Part shown: positions 1 to 6,693 of the stretch, piece by piece | Layout: each line of letters starts with the position of its first letter | How positions within the stretch are numbered: position 1 is the first letter of the stretch | Source of the DNA: JAYEJW01 sp034716535 | Lineage (GTDB): Bacteria > Pseudomonadota > Gammaproteobacteria > Chromatiales > Chromatiaceae | NCBI GenBank assembly: GCA_034716535.1 | Contig: JAYEJW010000153.1 | Span: forward strand, 1 to 14,471 | Length of the DNA: 14,471 nt | Reading direction: 5' to 3' | Made by a program: the position numbers and the translations under genes | Notes under the pieces: generated by a model | Told to the model about the DNA's origin: nothing | What the model saw: the letters and a program-made list of their open reading frames with translations, nothing else | The model's database searches: none

Positions 1-46
1 ACTTCAAATGAAAAACAGACGCTCTCTTGAACGTCCTCTTCATTAA

Positions 47-62
47 AAAAAACCGGTTTTTT
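47..62. repeat. Perfect A/T palindrome around CCGG in an AT-rich window edge
   Basis: Six A, CCGG, six T form a perfect 16-base palindrome (positions 45-46 are two further A). It lies just after an in-frame TAA at 44-46 that closes a short open frame entering from the left edge, so it could be the end of an upstream transcript. A perfect palindrome without a spacer cannot form a normal terminator hairpin, and the stem would have only four G/C pairs. Composition switches from AT-rich to strongly GC-rich at about 85, just before the first gene. I call it only a palindrome; terminator function is a guess. Confidence 0.3.
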
Positions 63-103
63 CTTCTCTACAAGCCCTTGAAGAACATGGCCCGGCCCGC
101 CGA

Positions 104-1747
104 GTGGGCGGCATCGCGAGAACCGGGGCCGGCCTGAACTCGGCGCAGACTCTCATCCTCACCGAACCCCACCAAAATGCTGCCGGGCTGGTCGAGACCC
201 TCCGCCGATCGAGCCACCGCCGACTCCACGGCAGGGCGCCGTTGCGGGTGATCCTGGTCCACGGGGGGGAAGGGCCACCTCGGCTACCCGACCTGCCGGA
301 CGATGCGCCGCTGACGATCGAGAACTTCGACTTCGAAGCACAGGCGGCCCGCGCCCTGCTGGCGCGCTGGCCACTGCACGCGGGCATGGACCCTCCGTTT
401 GGTCAGACCGTTCACGTACTGGTTGCCGGGGACGCACCTCCAGCCGGCGCGCTGATCGTCCAGGCGATGCGCATGGTCCATTACGGCGACCAGCAGCCCG
501 CCTTCACCTTCGCCAGTAGAGAACCCGATGCGCAACGGGACGCGTTGCTCGCCGCCTATCCCCAAGCCGAGCAGTTTTGCAGGCTGCGCTTCAAAGACAT
601 TGAAGATCCTGAGCTGTCGAAAGAAACGCCGATCACCGGCGTCTACGTCTGCATGGACCCACCCGAGCTGGGGCTCGAGACCGCCCGGAGGCTTGCGCAG
701 CTGATCGCCGACCAGCAGCGCGCATCGCCGCTCATCCACCTGGAAATCGGAGACGCGAAGCCCACGAGCGATATCAAGGACTGGGACGGACAGGTTCTGC
801 CCTCTTCGTACGTGCGCGAAGCGTTCCAGCCAGAGGTGTTGCTGGACGGGCGCGGGGACGAGCTGGCCCGCGTCATTCACGAACACTACCGCGACAGCAT
901 TGGTGCCCAGGGACGGGACCCCGATGCCGAGCCCGCGGGTCAGCCATGGCAGACCCTCGAGGCCTCCTACCGTGACGCCTCCCGCCAACAGGCGGACCAC
1001 CTATGGGCCAAGCTCGCAACCGTCGACTGCCGGGCCGTGCCGGAAGAGCTGGTGGAGTCCTTCGCCTTTGCGCCGCTGGAGGTCGAGCGCCTCGCCATCA
1101 TCGAGCACAAACGCTGGGCTGCGGACCGCTACCTGGATGGCTGGACCTACGCCCCGATCCGTGACAACGCGCGCAAGCACCATCCCCAGCTCATCGCCTA
1201 CGACAGCCTGAGCGAGTCCATGAAGGACCTGGACCGGTTCGCCGTGCGCCTGACGCCGACGCTCCTCGCCCGCTCCGGTCGCGGGCTGGTGCGTATGCTC
1301 CTGGTGGGCGTTCCGGAGGCGACGGTAACCTGTAGTGCAGACAACCGCCTGCGACGTTTGACCGACCGGGTCATGGAGCGCCTGATCAGCCGTTACCCGG
1401 ACCGCAGTCTGGTATTGGCTTCCACCCTGGGCGATGCGGCATCGCGCCTTGTGGCACAGCGCGCCGTCGAGCGGTTCGAAGCCGGACTGTTTCTGCTCTG
1501 TCCCCGCCCCCTGTCCGAAACGTTGGCGATCCAGCGCGACGAGCGCTCCCGACGAGACTTGCTGGCGTTGATCGCCCGAGCCGAGCGGCGGGTTACCCTG
1601 GTCGGCACAGACGAGTTGGATCGCTGGTTTACGCAACGCGCGGAGATCATGATGTTTCTGGGAAACCTGTCTGGGGATACGCGCACCGGAAAGCGCGTGG
1701 AGATCGATCCCAGCGGCGGGAAGCTTGAATGGAGTTTCGAGTATTGA
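104..1747 (+). CDS. RyR-domain protein with paired Rossmann-like segments and a C-terminal SLOG-like domain, probably 5'-truncated
   Basis: No enzymatic role can be stated; the architecture suggests a nucleotide- or ligand-sensing protein. Residues ~8-60 read like the second half of a TrkA-N Rossmann fold (SAQTLIL, then an L-rich helix and LRVILVHGG). Residues ~100-215 read like another Rossmann unit (QTVHVLVAGDAPPAGALIV, with a degenerate GxGxxG). Residues 334-380 match the ryanodine-receptor repeat: EHKRW, GWTYAPIRDNARKHHP, AYDSL, KDLDR. Residues ~396-520 match a SLOG domain: LLVGV, then VLASTLGDAASRLVAQRA where the family has S-LA-GADRLVA, then LLCPRPL. Known prokaryotic RyR proteins often carry N-terminal membrane-channel segments and a full TrkA-N domain. 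None is seen here, and an in-frame TAA at 44-46 blocks upward extension. The GTG at 104 has no clear ribosome binding site, so the start is uncertain. The gene is convergent with the FGE-like gene, 48 bases apart. Confidence 0.75.
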   Translation: MGGIARTGAGLNSAQTLILTEPHQNAAGLVETLRRSSHRRLHGRAPLRVILVHGGEGPPRLPDLPDDAPLTIENFDFEAQAARALLARWPLHAGMDPPFGQTVHVLVAGDAPPAGALIVQAMRMVHYGDQQPAFTFASREPDAQRDALLAAYPQAEQFCRLRFKDIEDPELSKETPITGVYVCMDPPELGLETARRLAQLIADQQRASPLIHLEIGDAKPTSDIKDWDGQVLPSSYVREAFQPEVLLDGRGDELARVIHEHYRDSIGAQGRDPDAEPAGQPWQTLEASYRDASRQQADHLWAKLATVDCRAVPEELVESFAFAPLEVERLAIIEHKRWAADRYLDGWTYAPIRDNARKHHPQLIAYDSLSESMKDLDRFAVRLTPTLLARSGRGLVRMLLVGVPEATVTCSADNRLRRLTDRVMERLISRYPDRSLVLASTLGDAASRLVAQRAVERFEAGLFLLCPRPLSETLAIQRDERSRRDLLALIARAERRVTLVGTDELDRWFTQRAEIMMFLGNLSGDTRTGKRVEIDPSGGKLEWSFEY

Positions 1748-1795
1748 AGAACAGGGCTTGGAGCTCACCCGGGCATGCCCGTAAGACCCCATGAA

Positions 1796-3355
1796 TTACA
1801 CATCACGCGCGAGACGGAATCCGATCATGTCGATCCGCGTGTCGGGCGCAAAGCTGTGCCGGTCCGCGCTTCGCATGGATTTCGCGGGCTTGTTGAAGGC
1901 CCCTCCCCTCGCGACGCGGGAGCTGCATTCCGCGGATTCCCAAGCAGACCCGTCCACCGGGGCATTCCCGTAATTCGAATGGTAGCAGTCGGCCACCCAT
2001 TCCATGAGGTTTCCGGACGAATCGTAGAGGCCGAATGGATTCGACAGAAAGCTGCCGACGGGGGCCGGTGATCGATTATCCCACCCGGTTCCGCAATCGA
2101 AGCACACGGCGCGCCCCACGCCCGGATCATAGCCCCACCAAAATGGGGTGCTGGTGGCGGCACGCGCCGCGTACTCCCATTCCGCCTCGCTCGGTAGCCG
2201 GTAGCGCTGCCCTGTCTCGCGAGAGAGCCACTGCGCATAGGTCTGAGCGTCCGACCAGCTGATATCGAAAACGGGGTGACGCCCCCTGCCCCGACCGAAA
2301 TCGTCCGGCAAACGCCTGCCTGTGGCGCGGGCGAACCGGTCGTACTCCTCGAACGTCACCTCATAGGCGCCAATGAGGAAACGCTTGACGTTGACAACAT
2401 GGACCGGAGACTCATCGCTTCGCGGAGTGACGCTGGCGCTTCCCATTGAGAAGCTTCCCTCATCCATCGCGATCATGGGCGGCCCGAGGCTTCCCTGGCT
2501 CAAGGGGTCCCTCACCAGGCGTGGGGCCGGCGTAGGAAGCTCGCCCGATGCGCCACTGTCAGGCTCGCCGGTTCGTACTAGCGCGCCTTCAATTGCCGCT
2601 GGCGGCTCGGCCATCGACGGGCCTTTGACAGCGACCCCATACGCCCGTGCGGACACCTCGGTACCGGTTCCATCGCCGAGCGGTGTAAGTGCGTTCTGCT
2701 TCGACCAGACGGTCGCGGTTACGGAAGTCACCAGAACGAGCGCTACCGGGAGCCCGACGAAAAACGCATGCTTGCGCATGGGGCTGGGCGTGACGGCTTG
2801 TCCTACAGGAATGCTTTGCTCCACGGGCTCTGCAGGGACAAGGTCCTGCGCGGCCGCCAGCTCATCCAATTGATCCTTGAGTTCCTGCTGCGTCCGCTCA
2901 AGGATCGCCACCTTGTCGAGCGCCGCTGCCAGGTCCTGTTCCTTGAGGGCGAGCTGACGCTTCAGACCGCTGAAAGCGGCATCTTGATCGTCGAGCACAT
3001 ACTCAAGCTGCCTGCGCTCGACGGCCAGCTCTTTCAGCTCACCGTCTTTCTCTTCCAAGGCATTGCGCAACCTCTCGATTTCGCGCTGGAAGGCCAGTGC
3101 CGCCGTCTCCGCATCCTGGTCTTCCTCTTCCGCCGTCTGGCCTGCGGCCGCGAGCTTATCGGACAAAACCGCAATTTCGTCCCACGCGTACTGCAAGCGC
3201 CGCTTCATGACGGACGCGTCATCCGAATAGGCGAGCCGTCGCAGATCTGAGCAAGCTTTGAACTCGCGGGTCGTTTTTTTGGCGAGCTGCCGCAGACCTG
3301 TAGCAGCTTGGAACTCGTGGCTCGAGTCTTTTTCGTCTTTCGCTGGCTGACTCAT
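1796..3355 (-). CDS. Membrane-anchored FGE-sulfatase (SUMF1-like) domain protein with coiled coil
   Basis: 519 residues. Residues ~75-172 are a heptad-rich, Glu/Leu/Gln-heavy coiled coil. Residues ~197-217 form one membrane segment (FFVGLPVALVLVTSVTATVW) preceded by MRKH, which predicts a cytoplasmic N-terminus and a periplasmic C-terminus. A Pro/Ser/Gly-rich linker leads to an FGE-sulfatase domain at ~292-519, with family landmarks EGSFSMGS, DEPVH-like (DESPVHVV), YEVTFEEY, RLPSEAEWEYAAR, GLYDSSGNLMEWVAD, RVARGGAF and GFRLAR. True formylglycine-generating enzymes use two cysteines just after the RGG motif. Here the stretch is AKSMRSADR with no cysteine, so sulfatase activation is unlikely and a binding role is more plausible. 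Start: the ATG at 3355 has GGAAG upstream. A TTG at 3403 would add 16 residues and lacks a good site. It reads toward the RyR gene. Partner unknown. Confidence 0.85.
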   Translation of the reverse strand: MSQPAKDEKDSSHEFQAATGLRQLAKKTTREFKACSDLRRLAYSDDASVMKRRLQYAWDEIAVLSDKLAAAGQTAEEEDQDAETAALAFQREIERLRNALEEKDGELKELAVERRQLEYVLDDQDAAFSGLKRQLALKEQDLAAALDKVAILERTQQELKDQLDELAAAQDLVPAEPVEQSIPVGQAVTPSPMRKHAFFVGLPVALVLVTSVTATVWSKQNALTPLGDGTGTEVSARAYGVAVKGPSMAEPPAAIEGALVRTGEPDSGASGELPTPAPRLVRDPLSQGSLGPPMIAMDEGSFSMGSASVTPRSDESPVHVVNVKRFLIGAYEVTFEEYDRFARATGRRLPDDFGRGRGRHPVFDISWSDAQTYAQWLSRETGQRYRLPSEAEWEYAARAATSTPFWWGYDPGVGRAVCFDCGTGWDNRSPAPVGSFLSNPFGLYDSSGNLMEWVADCYHSNYGNAPVDGSAWESAECSSRVARGGAFNKPAKSMRSADRHSFAPDTRIDMIGFRLARDV

Positions 3356-3588
3356 ACTGAACGCTTCCAGTGCTCCCCATGGGGGTGTTCGCACCGCAGA
3401 CAACTTTTCGGAATCGTCACCCTTGGGATCGGTTGTTCAGGTCACTGTATCTAATGATCCACAGGCAATTAGCGCGCCGGTCCTTCCGAAGCTCTGCTTC
3501 CGAGTCTTCGAAGGATGCTGAGGCTCCCGCGGAGGCAGGAACATACCAGGATCCTTTGTTGGTTCAAGTGACTGATAACGATGGGATC

Positions 3589-3606
3589 CGAGAATTTCGA
3601 TTCTCG
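3589..3606. other. Perfect 7-bp stem with TTCG tetraloop
   Basis: CGAGAAT, loop TTCG, ATTCTCG: an unbroken seven-pair stem closing a TTCG tetraloop. The closing pair is T-A rather than the C-G pair that makes cUUCGg loops exceptionally stable. No T-run follows on either strand, so this is not a classical intrinsic terminator. It may be a structured leader element of the FGE-like transcript or chance. Confidence 0.35.
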
Positions 3607-3819
3607 CACCTCGCCTCCGCACAATCTGCGGGCTGGATGTCTCAGGAACGGAAGCTCGAAAAACCTACATGGGCAGGATCGGCGAGGTCGGACGCTCGCC
3701 GGAAAGGATCTTCGTCACTTTCTGACAATAAACGGACTTTGCTCGGGCGATGCTGGATTGCAACAACCGACCCTCCTCGGGCCTGAGCCTCCTCGGGCCG
3801 GGACAAGTGAACGGACGCC

Positions 3820-3846
3820 CCGGCCTGCGCGAAAAGCGCAAGCCGG
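3820..3846 (-). terminator. Terminator-like hairpin after the beta-propeller gene
   Basis: Read on the minus strand this is CCGGCTTGCGC, loop TTTTC, GCGCAGGCCGG. It gives an 11-pair GC-rich stem with one G-U wobble. On the plus strand the same position is a C-A mismatch, so the structure fits minus-strand RNA better. It lies 11 bases beyond the TAA (3858-3860) of the propeller gene, the expected place for a transcript end. No U-tract follows, so it could instead be a 3'-stabilising hairpin. Confidence 0.5.
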
Positions 3847-3857
3847 TCGCTCGGAGG

Positions 3858-5150
3858 TTACTGGACGACGTAGGTGGCTAGGCACCCGGGCGCAAAGACG
3901 TATTCGTCCTTGTCGCCCGATACCATCGTCACGGTGTACGTGCCCGGGGCCACGAACTGCTCGGTCGGCAGGCCCTGGACCCAGCGGCTGGTGCCACCGT
4001 AGAAAAAGAACTGGTTGCCGCGCAGCGCCGGGACGTTATTGAGCACGCCCGGCGAAAGAAAGAACGGCGAGATCGTCGCATCGGTCGGCGGATCGATTGG
4101 CTGGCGATGGCTGAACCTGGTCTCCAGCACCGGGGGCGCGGCGAGCCCGCCCGTCACCGGAAGCCCGTTCTCGTCGAGAATCTCCGCCTGCAGCGCGAGG
4201 ACGCCCTCCGCCGAAACCGACACCGGACCAAGATCAAGAGGCGCATCAAACCCGGCGCAAGACAGGATCGGCACGCCGAGCCCGAACACGGCGGCGTCGA
4301 TGGGCATGAAGAGCAGACCGCCTTGGGTGATTGGCGTTACATCTCCCGTGATGGGATCGACCCGGAGAACTTGGTTTTGGTCGATCACGATCAAGCTGCC
4401 GTCGCGATCGACCGTGACCGATGCCGGTTTGGAGAAGGTATTGTTTGGCGTTACGTTGCTGACCATCCCCGTAACCGGATCCACCCGTAAGATCGCGCCC
4501 ACGTCGTCACCCGACACGACAATGTGACCGTTCGCCTCGAGATCCATGTCGGTGCTCAACCTCAAGGCCACATCGTCCGCGAAAATGGTCTGGCCCCCGG
4601 TCGTCGGATCGATGCGAATGATGCTGCCGTTTCCAAGCCCGTCTAGGTCGAGCACGAGGATCGAGCCATCGTCCTCGACCTCGATGGCTCGCGGCGCGAA
4701 TAAAAAACCTCCTTCGGAGATCAGGGCCGTGGTGCCGGCGTCGATATCGACCTCCACCACCTGCTCCGGATTCTTCGTGGCCGCGAACATCCGGCCGGTG
4801 GGCGTGACAGTGATCTCGAGGACGGAGTTAAGAGGCGCCAGGAGGATCGGCGTCGCAACTCCGGTCGCGGCATCAACTTGATAGATCTGATCGGCCCCAG
4901 CGTCGGCGACGAAGATGGCACCGCCGGGACCGATCTCGATATCGCCGGGGCTACTGAAGGTGAGGTTCGGCGTGACGGGCGTTTGTCCTCCGGTGACCGG
5001 ATCCACGGCGACGACCCTCCGATCTAATGCACTGACCCCGGTTACCAGGATATCGCCCGGATCCAACTCCACCGCCGGCACTGGCGCGGATGCCAGACCC
5101 AAGACGAGGCCGGCGGATACAACCAGGGACGTCATGTTTGCGCGATTCAT
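3858..5150 (-). CDS. Exported NHL/SMP-30-like beta-propeller protein
   Basis: 430 residues from the ATG at 5150, chosen because GAGGAA lies a few bases upstream. An ATG ten codons earlier (5180) has no such site. The N-terminus is a Sec signal peptide: MNRANMT, a hydrophobic core SLVVSAGLVLGLASA, and probable cleavage near APVPA/VE. The mature protein holds about five or six propeller blades with recurring 'I..VDP.TG..T.IT' and 'P..I.V..DG.I.V.D' patterns, typical of NHL/gluconolactonase-like folds that bind ligands or proteins outside the cytoplasm. The last ~140 residues form a separate beta-rich domain bracketed by two cysteines (LSCAGF near its start, PGCLATYVV at the end), plausibly disulphide-linked. 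The repeated coding units leave similar DNA stretches, such as those near 4351, 4471 and 4991. A terminator-like hairpin follows. Partner and substrate unknown. Confidence 0.8.
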   Translation of the reverse strand: MNRANMTSLVVSAGLVLGLASAPVPAVELDPGDILVTGVSALDRRVVAVDPVTGGQTPVTPNLTFSSPGDIEIGPGGAIFVADAGADQIYQVDAATGVATPILLAPLNSVLEITVTPTGRMFAATKNPEQVVEVDIDAGTTALISEGGFLFAPRAIEVEDDGSILVLDLDGLGNGSIIRIDPTTGGQTIFADDVALRLSTDMDLEANGHIVVSGDDVGAILRVDPVTGMVSNVTPNNTFSKPASVTVDRDGSLIVIDQNQVLRVDPITGDVTPITQGGLLFMPIDAAVFGLGVPILSCAGFDAPLDLGPVSVSAEGVLALQAEILDENGLPVTGGLAAPPVLETRFSHRQPIDPPTDATISPFFLSPGVLNNVPALRGNQFFFYGGTSRWVQGLPTEQFVAPGTYTVTMVSGDKDEYVFAPGCLATYVVQ

Positions 5151-5384
5151 ATGTTTCCTCGTTTCTTGGTTTGAACTCATCTCAAAGTTTCCTGAATGTC
5201 TCTGTTCTTTTTCTCACTCAAAAACAATCCATGAACAAAACTACGATCCCAAGCGCAGTCAAATCTCACCCGTGCAACGTTTCGGTAAGCGCGTCGTTAA
5301 GATAGCAGAGACGCGTGCAAGGCAGCGTTACCACTCACCAGGAAACTTCCTGATTGCTCGTCAGAAAATTCTGAGGTGGACAGG

Positions 5385-6494
5385 CTACTTGCGGAATGTC
5401 CAGTAGCGCCCAGCGGCGCTATCTACCGCCTCAAGCCCGAAGCGGCCGTCGGCACGCTGGCGGGTCTGCAGAATTCCGTAAATGTCCTCCATGACGCGCC
5501 GATCCTCCGCAAAGTACGAGTGGCCGAGCAGTCCGCTCGCGGTGTCACTCGCGTCAACCGTCTCGACGCCTTCGACAATCACCAGGGCTTCACCCGAATC
5601 CCCGGCACGGGGGTAGCCGTGAAAGGCTTTGGATGCCGTCAGCGCGCGATCGGAGGACGAGGCATAGACAGTCACGTGAATGCCGTTGCTTGCTAGGCGC
5701 GGCGCGACGTCTTGACGAAACAGGTCCGCGTCGATATCCGGCGCAACCAGGACCATCTCGACGATCGGGTTGAGATCGGACAAGGCGCGATCGGCGGCGA
5801 GCGTGATGTAGGCGCGCGTGACGGCGCGGCTTCCGATGCTGTGCGCAACGAGATAGATCTGCTCGGCGGAGGTCTCGTCCAGCACCTCGTCAAGTACCTG
5901 AACGAGGTGCGGATGGGCCCACACCACGTTCGTCTCGTCCACCGCGTAACCGGTCACACCGCCCTGGGACGGCCAGCTGAAAAGCAAGGCCGGACCCTGG
6001 AACTTGAGATCCGTCGCGAACTGGGCCAACAGCCGGGTGGCCTCTGCGAACTCGACGTTGTAGCCGTGTACGAACACGAGGAGCTTGCGTCCCGGCGAAA
6101 GATCCAAGGCTCGTTCCAGGAGCTCGGCAAAGTTCTCCTGCCCAAGGGGGGTGACCTCGTTCACGGTGATGTGCTTGCGCTCGTCGGGGGACCACTCGAA
6201 CTTGAACACCGAGGGTGTTTCATGGCGCCCCACCTCGTGGTGCGGGGGAATCCCGACAGCTGCGAGGCCGTAAGACAAAACGCCGCGTTCCGAGCCGAAG
6301 TATTCCCCGGGAGCGCCTGGCGCACGATCCGTTGCGTAGAAGATCTCAACCTGCTGCGCGGCCGGGTCCGTCACAGCATCTGCGACGCGCCGGTCCTCTT
6401 TTGCATCCGGAGAAGAAGCGCATCCTGCTAGGAACAGCATGACCGCAACGACAATGACCGACAAGGCGATGCGATCCGCTCTGGTGTGAGACAT
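5385..6494 (-). CDS. Alpha/beta-hydrolase lipoprotein (DUF900 family)
   Basis: 369 residues from the ATG at 6494, which has GGAGA upstream and gives a clean lipoprotein signal: MSHTRADR, a hydrophobic stretch, then the lipobox LAGC with Cys25. A GTG at 6530 is an alternative start that would bury the signal. The DUF900 signature begins with VEIFYATDR (~49-57). Hydrolase elements are LLVFVHGYN (~138-146, oxyanion side), FSWPSQG, and AHSIG with the putative nucleophile Ser219. Candidate acid and base are an Asp in APDIDAD (~251-257) and His325 in GLLGHSYF. It is probably a membrane-tethered periplasmic esterase- or lipase-like hydrolase, substrate unknown. It is divergent from the sucrose operon. 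Confidence 0.88.
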   Translation of the reverse strand: MSHTRADRIALSVIVVAVMLFLAGCASSPDAKEDRRVADAVTDPAAQQVEIFYATDRAPGAPGEYFGSERGVLSYGLAAVGIPPHHEVGRHETPSVFKFEWSPDERKHITVNEVTPLGQENFAELLERALDLSPGRKLLVFVHGYNVEFAEATRLLAQFATDLKFQGPALLFSWPSQGGVTGYAVDETNVVWAHPHLVQVLDEVLDETSAEQIYLVAHSIGSRAVTRAYITLAADRALSDLNPIVEMVLVAPDIDADLFRQDVAPRLASNGIHVTVYASSSDRALTASKAFHGYPRAGDSGEALVIVEGVETVDASDTASGLLGHSYFAEDRRVMEDIYGILQTRQRADGRFGLEAVDSAAGRYWTFRK

Positions 6495-6693
6495 ACGGCT
6501 TGGTTCTCCGTCTCTCCGATTCAGGTTCACCGATCCGGTTGCCCCCGGGCCCGGCTACCGGCGAGTGCGGCAAGGCAACTATTTTAGACACAAATCCCGC
6601 TGAAGCGCTCAGGTCGTGATTTCCGAAGCCCATAGCCGTCGTGTTAAATTGCAGGAGCTGTTCGCTCGAAGTTTTTCGTCATCGGCCCAGACT
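6495..6693. promoter_or_regulatory. Divergent intergenic region upstream of the sucrose operon
   Basis: About 200 bases separate the hydrolase lipoprotein (minus) from sps (plus). Promoters for both should lie here, and osmotic control of the sucrose operon would act here. The only AT-rich core is around 6578-6595 (ACTATTTTAGACACAAAT), whose TATTTT/AAAATA could serve as a -10 on either strand. I could not find a matching -35 at normal spacing, so no promoter is asserted. Confidence 0.3.

Larger units (their letters stand above)
3356..3857. other. Gene-poor intergenic stretch
   Basis: About 500 bases between the FGE-like gene and the beta-propeller gene, both on the minus strand. Open frames here (for example 3370-3786 plus, 3437-3622 minus) have Arg/Ser/Pro-rich translations with no recognisable motif, and I judge them spurious. 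The stretch holds a perfect UUCG-loop stem (3589-3606), a terminator-like hairpin (3820-3846) and a short direct repeat of CCTCGGGCC (around 3774 and 3791). The promoter of the FGE-like gene should lie near its left end, but I found no convincing -35/-10 pair. Confidence 0.6.

Noticed and set aside
1770..1781. CGGGCATGCCCG palindrome between the convergent RyR and FGE-like genes as a bidirectional terminator
   Set aside because: It has no loop and no T-run on either side; the convergent position alone does not make it a terminator.
3443..3462. CTGT...ACAG inverted motif resembling a LexA box in front of the FGE-like gene
   Set aside because: The spacing between CTGT and ACAG is 12 bases rather than the 8 of the LexA consensus, and the flanks do not extend the symmetry.
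3370..3786. Plus-strand open frame of 138 codons in the intergenic gap
   Set aside because: The translation is low-complexity Arg/Ser-rich with no motif and no ribosome site, and it overlaps the upstream region of the FGE-like gene.
5361..5374. TCAGAAAATTCTGA inverted repeat downstream of the hydrolase gene
   Set aside because: It has short AT-rich arms with a two-base loop, too weak to call a terminator or operator.
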